The position numbers were made by a program, and so were the translations under genes. Under the pieces are notes generated by a model. The model was not told where the DNA came from, did not search any database, and saw only the letters and a program-made list of their open reading frames with translations. Shown here piece by piece: positions 22,681-34,900 of a stretch of DNA of 64,000 bases. Within the stretch, counting starts at the first letter, position 1; every line of letters begins with the position of its first letter. The stretch comes from Mugil cephalus (Eukaryota; Chordata; Actinopteri; Mugiliformes; Mugilidae): contig NC_061788.1 of the NCBI RefSeq assembly GCF_022458985.1, forward strand, positions 485,499-549,498. The letters are read 5' to 3'.

Positions 22681-24827
22681 CAGCGTCTCATCATGTCCTG
22701 GTGTTCACTTCGTCTCCGTCTCTCCTGTAGCCATCGATCCTCATCTCCCCGTGGACAATAATCTCCTCCACCTGATCGAGTCAGGAGACGCCACCTGTGG
22801 CCTCCTCCCCCCTCCTCCTCATTTCACCTCCTCCTCCCCCTCCCCCCTCCTCCTCATTTCACCCCCTCCTCCCCCTTCTCTCCATCTATTTCTGATTTCA
22901 TCTTATGTGTCACTCTTCTTCTCTTAACCTCACTCGCTTCCATCTCCTCCTCATATTTCCCCTCCATTTGCTTTTAATAATAACCTTCCTCCTCCTCCTC
23001 CTCCTCCTCCTCCTCCTCTTCCTCCTCCTCCTCCTCCTCTTCCTCTGAGCGCTCATTTTCTCTCCTCTTTCATCTCGTCACTCTATTTATTTGCGTAGAC
23101 GTGTCTTAGTCATTCTTTCATCTTCAAGCTCACGTCGTGTCGGAGCTTCCTCCTGTTCAGGTTCCTGCTGAGAGTGTGTTTTCTTTAATAAATTACCACC
23201 AGCACGGAACAACGTGACAGAAACAAGCATGAATACCTGCAGGCCTCAGGCTCAGGTGTCTGTAAAGTCTTTTGTGTTGTTTCAAACACTGATGCTGCGC
23301 TGCCCCCTGATGGAGAACATCTCCCTTCCACTGCTTTCCTCCTGTAATTTGATACAAATGTCAGAATCAAATTAATTAAGATGTAAAATCACATTTAAAT
23401 AATGACCATCAACTTTTCCTGAGCTTCAAAATGTTATTCCCAGAAGTATTGGAAAATAATTTTCAGTAGCTACAGTGGCTCGTCAGTGAAACAAGAAGTT
23501 TCTACTCGGTTCTACTTTGAAAGTCATCACAGAAATGTTGGGGTTTCTCCAAACGTGAGTGTTTGCTGCCCTCTTGTGTCCACAGGAGGAAAAACAAACA
23601 TTATATAGATGAATAAATTTATCTATGAAGAGAGGAGATCATTGAAACGTTTACACAAATAAAGAAGTCAGAAGAAGAAGAATACATATTATTGCTCAGT
23701 TTCTTGTATTTCTTATATTTATTAATGTAAATGAATGTTAATGTGTTTTAAAAGGTAATGTTTTATTACTCTAAACAACAACATGGGAGTAAACAAACAA
23801 GCTTGAATTATGTTACTATTAATGTTGCAACAATCCAAAATCCGCTGGTTATTATTCTGATTATTACTGATATTGATTTATGTGATAATTTATAGGTCTA
23901 ATAGTTATATTGTGTCCTATTTAATAAGAAGAAGACTAGAAGAAGAATAAATGATCTCAATTAATACTTTAATATTTATTATTACAATTTATATTTATTC
24001 TGTTTCATTTCCACTATATGAACTCAACTATAAACTGGTTCAGTTTCTATACATTTATAATTTTTCCATATATTATTATTTTTTTAAATCATTTTAAAAC
24101 TTTTTTTTTTCTATTTTATTTTATTTATTGTACTTTTGCTTCCACCAAGAATTTCATCACTAGTAACGATGTTACAGAGTAATTTACTTGATGACAAAGA
24201 ATCTTGAATAATATTATCGTTAGTCAGAGCATCTGTTTTTCTGAGGGCACTCGAATGCACCACGGTTCCCAAACCATGTTGTTTGTTTAATTCCTTCATT
24301 TTAAAATAATTTATTTGAATTTATTTTACAGTTTGTCCGCAGAATAAAAAGGAAGAGACAAACTGTGCTGAGTTTCCGTTTGAAGACGTTTTGTTTGAAT
24401 GAGAATTTCCTGGTTTCCTTCTTTTCTTCTTCTTTGGTGACAAGTAACGCGATGACGTCTCCGGTGTCGCCCTCTAGTGTTGATCTGTGATGTGGCACCG
24501 AGCTAAAGCTAGTGAAGCGCTGCCAGTGGCTGCAGTCATGGATGAGTTACTGAATGGAGAGTAATGATAGTGGATTAACACCATAAATAATAACATCATA
24601 AATAAATATTCAGTGTAGAGAATGAACGAAACAGTTCCACTGATAAAGAAAAACTATTTTAATAGCATCAACTGATTTGTTCTGTGTATTTTCTCTGTAT
24701 GTTATGTTTATTTTATAGGACTTATTTGTGTGTATGTATGTTGTGTTTTTCTGAGTGTTTTCTGTTTTGTATGTATTTGCATGTGTGTTGTATCGTGTTA
24801 TAACGTGTTATATATATATGTGTGTAT

Positions 24828-24860
24828 TATTGTATTGTATTGTATTGTATTGTATGCGTG
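24828..24860 (+). repeat. ATTGT pentanucleotide microsatellite
   Basis: Six or so copies of GTATT/ATTGT inside a longer TG-rich stretch (24,725-24,960), just upstream of the xpo7 promoter. Confidence 0.7.
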
Positions 24861-24969
24861 TTATTGTATCATTGTGTTGTATGTGTGTGTTATGTGTTGT
24901 ATTCTTGTGTTATAGTATTATTGTGTTGTATTATAGCGTCGTATTAGTGTGTGTTATTGTGTTGACAGT

Positions 24970-25900
24970 CGCACTGGTGGAGCTGTGGACATGGGTCTTG
25001 GGCGCTGCCAGCGGCCGCCTCTGGGGGCGCTGTTGTCTCTTCCCATAGCCATAAGCGGGGGAGTGAGAGGTGCATGAAATGGAGAAAAATGGCGGATCAT
25101 GTGCAGGTGAGCAGAGGTTTCATGTTTTTGTAACCAATAACTCCCTCACGGGCGCGTAGGTGAGGCTGAACGCGGATTCGGGTGCGGTGTTCCGGCCACA
25201 GAGCCGGTGTCTGGGCTGTGCGAGCCGGAGGCGGCCGTGACCGGACTGTGGGCCGTTAAAGAAAGGACGAGGCTGCCTGTGTGGACTCGGGGCCTGCTGG
25301 CTTGGTGCAGGGTTAGCTCCTGTTAGCCACCAGGGAGGGGGTGAATTAAGGCTCCGAAACGAAATCAAAAGCCGGTGTTACAACCCGTGCGAGTCCCGGA
25401 GCCCGTGTCGGTTCTCCTACATTGATAAGAGCGCATTTCGCGTTGTATTTTTAGTGAAATACACAATAAAACACTGGCGGCTGTGTGCGGACGGCTAGCT
25501 GTCATGCTAACACGGGCTAGTTTGCTGTCAGTTGGTGCCAGTGTCCACCACCTCCAGAGCATTTATCTTGAATGAATCGAGACCCGGATTCTGCCTCTGA
25601 TTATTCTGATGCTCAAATGTTAAAAAATATTTATTTGCATCATTTACATCCCGGAGTTAGCTCCCCCGTTAGCCCGTTAGCACGCTAGGCTAACACTAGT
25701 ATCAGCCCGGACGTCAGGTTCTCCCGCCCGAGCCCGTTTGAAAACATGACCGGGTATCGTTAACTATTTGTCGGGTGAAACTGGCTCCGTGCCCGCGGCT
25801 GCTGCATGGATGGATGCAGGGAGCACGGGGACGAGGGGCAGCGTGGAATTTACACCCGTGTTGTTGATGTTTTTGTTTAGCTCTGGGTAGCTTAGCTGCT
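24970..25900. promoter_or_regulatory. CpG-rich promoter region of xpo7
   Basis: CpG density rises sharply around the xpo7 start codon (for example GCGCTGCCAGCGGCCGCC at about 25,000) and falls again by about 25,930, while both flanks are AT-rich. No TATA box is obvious. This is the usual appearance of a housekeeping promoter. Confidence 0.65.
25079..25106 (+). promoter_or_regulatory. Overlapping upstream ORF at the xpo7 start
   Basis: ATG at 25,079 has G at -3 and G at +4. It lies 10 bases before the xpo7 ATG (25,089) in a different frame. Read through the exon 1-2 junction it gives 18 codons and stops at TAA 33,189-33,191 inside exon 2. A third ATG at 25,074 is in frame with xpo7 and would add MKWRK. 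Whether the transcript includes these depends on the start site, which is not visible. Confidence 0.5.
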
Positions 25901-28900
25901 GCGTGGTCCGGTGTGGACACCAGGGACGCGTGATACCTCTTATTTTTCCTTTCGATCCGATACCAAGCAATACCAGGGCTAATATCCCGATATCGATACT
26001 TGTAGACGTCTGGTCAACGTGACTTTTACGATGAACATTTGTGAATGTTATTATGAACAATGTATTTTATGCCTCTGATATTTGGTAGTTTGTTTAATTC
26101 TTACATAGAGTCTTTTAAATGGAGCAATTAAAGAACAGTGGTCTTAAAGTTAGAAGTGTTCTCTGTCATCTCCCGTTTATGTTTTTATATGTTAAGAAGA
26201 AAATCCGTCTCTCTCATCACTTTTTTAGAATTGATTTCAGATCCAGTGTCATAAAAGTGTTAATATTTCTTGTGAAAGTGGACTTGGTGTCGATATGTTG
26301 ATGCTCTGAGTCTCTTTTAAGTTTTTCCAGCAGTTTAGCTGGAAAAGTCCATCTTATTTACAGTCGGGTAGTTTTATTGTCTCTGTTGTGTCTGTTTCTG
26401 TTTTATTGGTCATTTGGTGATGACTTGAGCAACTTGGTAGCTACAGAGTTTCTCATTCATGTTTGTGGGTTCCCTCAGTAAATCTGCATGTTTCCCGGTT
26501 TGTCTAAGGCTAATAGATAATTCTGTATTTTTTAAACATATTTTTATTGTTTTTTTTGTTAAAAGCATATAAAAACATGCAGTGACATGTTAACAGTGAT
26601 GACTTCAATGGTTATTGCACAGCTGCTAACTGTTGTGTGCATGAGATGAGTCTTTGCTGCCAGAGTCTCAGTTTCTCAAGGCTGAGATGGTGCAACGCAT
26701 CCTGCATCCATCGAGTATTTTAACTTCTCTCCTTGTCCCATTGTTCCTTCCTAATAGAGACCTTGTGTGTTTTAGTGTTGGGTTATTGTTGCTCTGTTAG
26801 CTCGTGTTGTTTTTGTAGTTTTTAAAAGTAGCAGCCGAGGAGATATTTAGACTCTTAGTTTTGTTTTAAATGCCACATAGTTGTGAAGGCAGCAGTGCGG
26901 CTGCTGCTTGGAAACACTCGTCAGTAGCCAGAGCTGGAAGCAGCTTCTAGCCTCCACGCATCCCTGACATTGACTTTCTCTGGGACTCATCCAAACCGGC
27001 TCCATCATATTAGTTTCTCCACAGAAAAGATCGTGATCAGACTCGAGAACAAACTCCCCAATAAGGACGTTCTTTATTTCCTTGTCTTTTGTACTATTAC
27101 AGCTTATTTTGTTATTTAGTTCTACAGATAATGGACAACACAAATAATCTTCTCTACCAGCTGATTGTTTGGTATATAACATGTCAGAGAAGCTTTGGTT
27201 CTATACCCCAGACATATAAAAGAGTAAATAACCACATTGACCTAACAGTAACTTTATTTGTCTAAAGATAAATAAGTCTAATAAGTGGATGGATAAATGT
27301 AGCAGAGAATATTTACCACACGATCTGGTTTGATCTGGTTTTTATCAACACAACAACTTTTCTCTGCACTGAAACTCAACACATGTTTACATACTTTTCT
27401 GCACGACTTATTGTGCATCATATTTTAAATATAGTTTATATATTTTCCCACCAATTATCCAACATTTTCCGACAGGTTCTACTTAACATTAAGACTATAA
27501 GGCTGGGTTTAAAACATGGACGTATAGTCCCTGTATAATAAAGACCTTCCATGGACTTTTCATACATTAATACACAGGACGAGATGTTAATGTGTAGATG
27601 TTTTTAAATATTTGCCGTGTCCTTCACCCCCTGGTGAATATTTAGGACCAGATCAGGTCTGATTTAAAAAGTCTGAGGACAAAAGCAAAGAGACATGAAA
27701 GAAGAGAAACTAGAGGAGCAGTGAGGACGTCTGTAAATATATCTCTATTAAAGTTAAGTTAATCCGTAGTGAAAACACCTCTTTACAGGTTTCATTTAGC
27801 TGAACTGATGGTCGGTTTTCAGTCTCTTTCAGTTATTCAGTCGTAGTTGTAACTTATTTGTAGCAGTCGTCATTTTTTTAGACTTTGTGAAAGTTTTTTA
27901 TAGTTTGGTATCTGATGAAAACAGTGTCATATTCAGTGTTTGGCTGTATTAACGTATGGATTAATAAATATCATCCTTGAGAAGCTGTTTTGATGAATAG
28001 TTTGAGTGTTTTGGCTGCAGGGACTAGTAACAGCACAGATGCTTCTTTAAAATCATAGTGTATAACATCTCGTGATGTTAAAGGGTTTAAGACTTGACCT
28101 CGTCCTAATAACCTCTTTGTTCCCCTTCACAGAGGAGTTGTTTCTGGTTGATCTTCTTGCTGCAACGTTGCTGTGTTGTTGTTTTTTCTGCAGCCCATAA
28201 TCAATCCACGCTCCCGCAGCCTAAACTCACAGCGTCCAGTCAATGAAAGGAGGCTCTTGGTCCTGTCGCCATGAATGAATTCATCGTCTTATCAGATGGA
28301 GCCGATGCTTTAGTTCGATAAAGCCACAGCTAATACGTCATAAGCCTCAGATTAGTAGGTGTCACTTACCTATATATAGTTAGCGAGTGAAAGAGCCGGG
28401 ACCACAGCGGCTAAAGCACGGAAATTCATTCATCACAGACCCTGACGTTGTTCACACTTTCATCCTGCAGGGGGCAGTAATTTAAGCACTATTTTAAAAC
28501 TAAAAACAGAAGAAGTGTCTAAACTATTACAGCTTTCAGTCTGATTTTTGGTTGGTGGATGCTAGTGGCTATGCTAATGTTAATGCTGGTGGTGATGCTC
28601 ACAGTGATGCTAGTGGCTATGCTAATGTTAATGCTGGTAGTGATGCTCATAGTGATGCTAGTGGCTATGCTAATGTTAATGCTGGTGGTGATGCTCACAG
28701 TGATGCTAGTGGCTATGCTAATGTTAATGCTGGTGGTGATGCTCACAGTGATGCTAGTGGCTATGCTAATGTTAATGCTGGTGGTGATGCTCACAGTGAT
28801 GCTAGTGGCTATGCTAATGTTAATGCTGGTGGTGATGCTCACAGTGATGCTAGTGGCTATGCTAATGTTAATGCTGGTGGTGATGCTCACAGTGATGCTA

Positions 28901-31900
28901 GTGGCTATGCTAATGTTATGGGCAATATGGGCCCGGAAATGTCTCATGATAAATATTGTGATTCTGGTGAAAATGATACAAATCAAGTAGATGAAATCAT
29001 GAAAAATCACACAGTCGTGTCCATCATCAAACAGACGACAGATTCTCAGGGTGAAGATGGTTTTTGGCAGTAAACTGTGTGAGATAAGTTACTGCATATT
29101 CCTACTAGTGACTGTAGTAGTTTTATTCTCATGGAGTCGCTAGTGTTGATGCTACTATTGGTCCTTGTGGAGATACACTAAATGCAATGCTAGTGGTGAT
29201 GCTAGTGACGATGCTAGTGGTGATGCTAGTGGTGGCGATGCTAGTGGCGGTGCTAGTGGCGGTGCTAGTGGTGGCGGTGCTAGTGGTGGCGATGCTAGTG
29301 GTGGCGATGCTAGTGGTGGCGATGCTAGTGACGATGCTAGTGGCGATGCTATACCAGGTAGGTGTCCAGTAATGTTCCACTCTAGGTGGCTGTTAGCATC
29401 CTGTGGCATTGGTTAGACTGTATTTCTATTTTTGTTTATTACTAAGGCTCAAATATACTTTCCACCTGATTTGTTTTGTGTAAAACAGAAAAGTTGCGGT
29501 ACTTATGTGAATAATTTTTTTCTTCCACCCATATTTATTACATTTATGGATTATCTAGAGACGCTTCTTGTCTTGTAGCGACATGTAGTGATGCTGTGAC
29601 CTCGTCCCTGAACCTGAAACCTAAAATAAATCATGACGTCCCAGCTCCTGTACGTTCAGGCTGTTTATTACCGAACCGTCTGTCGGTAGCTTCGCGCTCG
29701 TTGGGTTTTCCAGACAAATCATCCAGAGAATCACCTCAGACTCTGACATTTCATGGACTAAACGTCGGATCGTATCGACGACCTGTAGCTGAGCTCAGGT
29801 AGTTTTTCTGATGCTCATAATCTCAGGCTGCATGAAGCCACGTCACGTTTCTGGAGGTTTCAAGTCTCTGGTCTCGATGCTCAGAGCTCGTAAAACAGGA
29901 TTTAATCAAGACTGAACGTTGAAAAACCAGCTCCTGTGAAACCAGGTTCAGTTCGTAATAACTGACTCTCAGTTACTATTAACCACGGATGAAATGTTTT
30001 ATATTCACTGACTTAAACTCTGCTCGGTGTTAAACACTTACATTGTTTAAATAGTTTAAAAAGCTTTTTAAAAGCTTCAATATTTGAACAAACAATGTCT
30101 GTTCAAATATTTATGTTTATTTCTTTTATTTATGAGTTTATTTGTCAGATACAATAAATCTTAAATTAGAGACTAGTTTTACAAAACATTAAACATCATT
30201 ATTCCACCTGAAGAACCTTAAAAACACAATAAACTAAGTGGATTATTAATTGATCTTAATTATAACAATGCTCTTAATATTATTAATCCTTAAAGTCACG
30301 ATCTGCTGTGAGAATCAGTGTCTTAATTAAAACAAAGAAAGTAGCGTAATCCAGACTGAGTCAGGACATTATTCTGATGTTAGTCCCTTAATTCATCAGT
30401 GGTTTGGTCTGAGGAAGATTAATTTATGTTTACGTCATGTTTAGAATCATGTCCAACAGAGAAAATTAGGTTTTTATTGATATATTTGTGTTTTTGCCCA
30501 AAATAAAAAACAGAAAAATATAAATGAATCTGTTCTCAGAGCTTTGATGCTCAGAAATGTGATAACATTTGGTTTTATTGAAACTTCGCCGTGTTGTTCT
30601 GGTATTAACTTTAACTTTAAGTGACTCCATCCTCCACAGTCTGAGCATCAACTCGACATTATTCAGATTAGAATGACTTCAGTAGTGTAATAATCTGGAC
30701 AAGCTGTGCATGTTCAGATAGTGTGAAATAAAAGTTATTTTCCTGTTCTGGTTCCGTGGCGACATTTTAGTAAAACGTCTGATCTGTCAGTGGTTTATTA
30801 ACTGAAATCATTTAATTCACTATAAAGAATGTGCCTCATGAGAAGATGTAAACGTTATTATACTGAAATATTCTCCATGTCACACTTACAGAAGCTTTTA
30901 TTTTTATTTAAATGTTAAGTTGTTGCTTAACATTTGTGTCACGTTTGTGTTTTTAGTCTATTACAGGAGATGTTTTTATATTTCATATAATCTCAACATG
31001 TTTGCGTTGTTTTGTTTAGCAGCGTTAGCTGGAACGTCGTTTCAGTCCTGTGCACGTGTTGCATATGTCAGAATTAACAGTAAAGTTGTTATAGTCGACG
31101 GTGACGCAGGTCAGAGTTTAGACACCGAGTACGAACTTAAAGCACGAAATATAAAGATGCACCTCATCAGCTTTACGGCGTAAACAAGCAGCACAGTCAA
31201 AGTTATGTGACGAAGCTACGACGTGTTTAAATATTAAAAACTTCTCACAGTAAATGAATAATTATTAATTGTCACGTGTCTAAATTAAAAATATTCATCA
31301 AAATGAAAACACTGAGAGATAAAAGCTTGTGAAATGTAAATGAAATGTTATTTCAGTGTTCTGAGATAAACAGGCTCCTGTGGCTGGTCCGTTGTGTATA
31401 AAGGAGGCTTGATATGGACTTATCAGCGTTAATTAAAGGTGCAGACGCTTCACGTTCAGGCTGGGTCCAGAGCTCAGCTCTTATCTGAGTCCTGCAGACA
31501 CATGATGCAACGACATCACCCCCAACGTGCCTTCACACAGGTGGAGGCAGCGAGCGCACATCGCAGACCTCCACCATTTTGGATTTATCAGCGAGTGGTA
31601 TCTGTGTGACTGCATGAGTCAGCAGCTTCCACGTCTGCTCCACGAACACAACCTGATACCCTCAGACGGACGGACAGACGGAGTCCGTCCTTCCCTCAGG
31701 ACAAACTGTCCACTCATCTGCAGCACACGTTCATATTTATTGATTAGAAGCTGTGATATCAGCTCTTAGTTTGGACTCAGGAGTCAGGAGATCCCTCACG
31801 CTGTCTGTCCACTTACTTATGGACATGAGGCTGGTGGGACGTCCCGGTCAGATGTGATCAATTTAACACGAGTCCTGATCTGATCACATGTAATATAATA

Positions 31901-34900
31901 ATTATTATCTGATCAGCTGATGAGTTCACCAACACAAACCCACCAGGTTCAGTTTTATTGTTATTTTATGTTTTAAATGGGATGTAAAATGAGTTGAGAT
32001 GAATAGTGAGTTGAGATGCCCCTTTTGAACAGCAGGGGGCGTCATCTGGCTTTGAGTTCACTACATAAAAACATTTGAGAAAATGGAATTTGTAGTTTTT
32101 CTATATCTAGATATTTGTTTTTAAATGTGCATTCGTTCATAGTTTGAGTTTTGAAGTGACATCCTACCTCAGAACATCAGAAATGTGATTTTTTATTTTT
32201 TTTTGCCTGAGAAATAATTAAAGGAACCTTTTTCAGTCATAATTTGTCTGCAGCTCATTGTAAAGAAATCGTACCGTTAACTACTAATATACATACTAAT
32301 ATTTTTACTTTCATATATTAATTATTTTCTGTGAAAACATGACGAGTGCTGATGTTTGAGTCTTTTATTTCTGATTTGTTTTGAGACCATGTGTGAGTAA
32401 ATTAGACCCTGGTGGGCCACCGTACTATTAATGAGGTATTTAAAACCACAGTGACGTGTCATGATGTCACATCCTGACCGATTAAAACTAAACGCCAGCA
32501 TCATATTAACGAGCTAAAATATATGTGACTGTACTTTAGTGCTTTAGTTTGACCCAAGTCCACTAACGTAGAGGGGGCGGAGCTTGTAGAGGCTATACTG
32601 CTGTTAACCACTAGGGGGAGCTCCACGTGGTTCATGACATCACTTTACTCTCTGATTTAAAATAAATATGTCACAGACAGATGATCAGATCAGGACAAAC
32701 CTCGTCCTCTGTTTGTTCCTGTGTCTGTCTCATTGTAAAGAAATAATAATAATAATAATAACAATAATAATAATAATGATAATAATAAGAATAATGTGAT
32801 GATGATGATGATGATGATGATGAAGGTGAAGGTGAAGGTGATGATGATGAAGGTGATGATGATAATAATGATGATGATGATGATAATAATGATAATGATG
32901 AAGATGAAGATGATGATGGTGATAATAATAATGATGATGATGATGATGATGATGATAATAATGATGATGATGATGATAATAATGATAATGATGAAGGTGG
33001 TGATGATGATGATGATGATGATAAAGATGAAGATGATGAAGATGATGATAATGACGATGATAATAATGATGATGATGATGACAATAATGATAATAAAGGT
33101 GATGATGATGATGATGATGAAGATGATGAAGATGATGATGAAGATGTGCCGTGTGGTTCCAGGGCCTTGCCCAGCTGGAGATCCTATGTAAGCAGCTTTA
33201 TGAGACGACGGACACGGCCGTCAGACACCAGGCAGAGAAAGCTCTGGTGGAGTTCACCAACAGCCCCGACTGTCTCAGTAAATGTCAGCTGCTCCTGGAG
33301 AGAGGCAGCGTGAGTAGTTCATCCAACACCTTGATCAAAATCAAACAAGCTCATTTAAAAGTTTAGCTCAATGAGTTTATTTTCAATGTTACAAACATTT
33401 GTTTTTTTAAATCATGGACTTTAATGATTAATTTACATGTATGTTTAATTTTCTCTTTATAACCTTTAATCCTCCTGCCGTGTCGTTGTTGTTGCTCCTC
33501 AGTCGTCTTATTCCCAGCTGCTTGCAGCCACATGTTTGTCTAAACTCGTGTCCCGGACCAGCAACCCTCTGCCCCTGGAGCAACGCATCGACATCCGTGA
33601 GTACGACACGTCCACCCTGGAGCTACACAACCTGGCCCCCGCCATGCAAGATATTCTCTAATCTCTGGGGAAATAAAATCAACCAGGGAGAAAAATGATT
33701 CATATAAAAGAAGATGATGAAGATGAAGATTTAATTCTAATATTAACTTAATAATATAAATATAAACTTGACGTCATCATCATTAATATTGTGTTATAAT
33801 GACGTTGATGTTGGTTCATCCAGGGAACTATGTGCTGAACTATCTGGCCACGCGGCCCAAGCTGGCGGCGTTCGTGACCCAGGCTCTGATCCAGCTCTAC
33901 GCCAGGATCACCAAGCTGGGCTGGTTCGACTGCCAGAAAGACGACTACGTCTTCAGGAACGTCATCGCAGACGTCACCCGTTTCCTACAGGTGAGAAACG
34001 CCAGGACCCCGGTCCATCCTGGACCTGGTCCAGCTGGACCTGGTTCACCTAGGACCGGTCAGTGGACCTTTTAACCCAGGTTTCCCACGGTGACCACCCA
34101 GGTCCGGGTCGTGAACCAGGTGGACCAGGTCCTGAGCTGCTTGTGGCTGAGAACTAACAGTTGGGCTTTAACGGTCTTTGCAGGACAGCGTGGAGCACTG
34201 CATCATAGGAGTCACCATCCTGTCCCAGCTGACCAATGAGATCAACCAGGTACGTCTTCATCTTCATCATCTTCATCATCTGATCAAATCTAATGAGTGT
34301 GAGGCTGCAGGTCCTGGACTTCTTCCTCTTTGTCCTCTTCCTTTTCATCTTCCTCTCTTTTCTTTCCTTCTTCCTCCTCATCTTTTTCCTCCTCCTCTTT
34401 TATTTTTTGATGTTGGTTCATGTCAGAGCTAAAATAAATGACCAGCGATTGAAGATGATTCTTGGCTCATAGTGACATTTATTAACTCTTATTATTATCG
34501 TCTTCAGGCCGACACGACGCACCCTCTGACCAAACATAGGAAGATCGCCTCATCATTCAGAGATTCCTCCCTCTTCGACATTTTCACTCTTTCCTGCAAC
34601 CTCCTCAAACAGGTTTGTTTCCTGTCGTCCTCTCATCATCATCATCAGCGTGAATAAGGACCAGACCTGAGAGGAACCGTCCGTCCAGGCTGAGTTTAGA
34701 TGATTCCTTTGTGCTGCAGCTAGAGACCAGATCACATCTAGATTTAAATGCAGGGATTCATTCCTTCCTTCAGGTTAATGTCAGATCTGATACTGGTTCA
34801 TGAGATGATTTCAAGTAAATCTGCCTTCTCCGGATTTAAAAAGTCTGAGAAACGAGTGGGATGGAGGAGGTGGAGGAGAGTTAAACAGATCCATGAGGAG

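Noticed and set aside
22729-22800. Possible exon after a CTCTCCTGTAG acceptor (frame IDPHLPVDNNLLHLIESG)
   Set aside because: Plausible acceptor and a sensible-looking peptide, but no donor, no partner exon and no recognised family. Kept only as a note.
28519-29010. Ser/Ile/Thr repeat frame on the minus strand
   Set aside because: Antisense reading of the 48-bp minisatellite.
32671-33191. Poly-Met and poly-Ser open frames
   Set aside because: Products of the GAT/TAA microsatellite; nothing protein-like outside the repeat.
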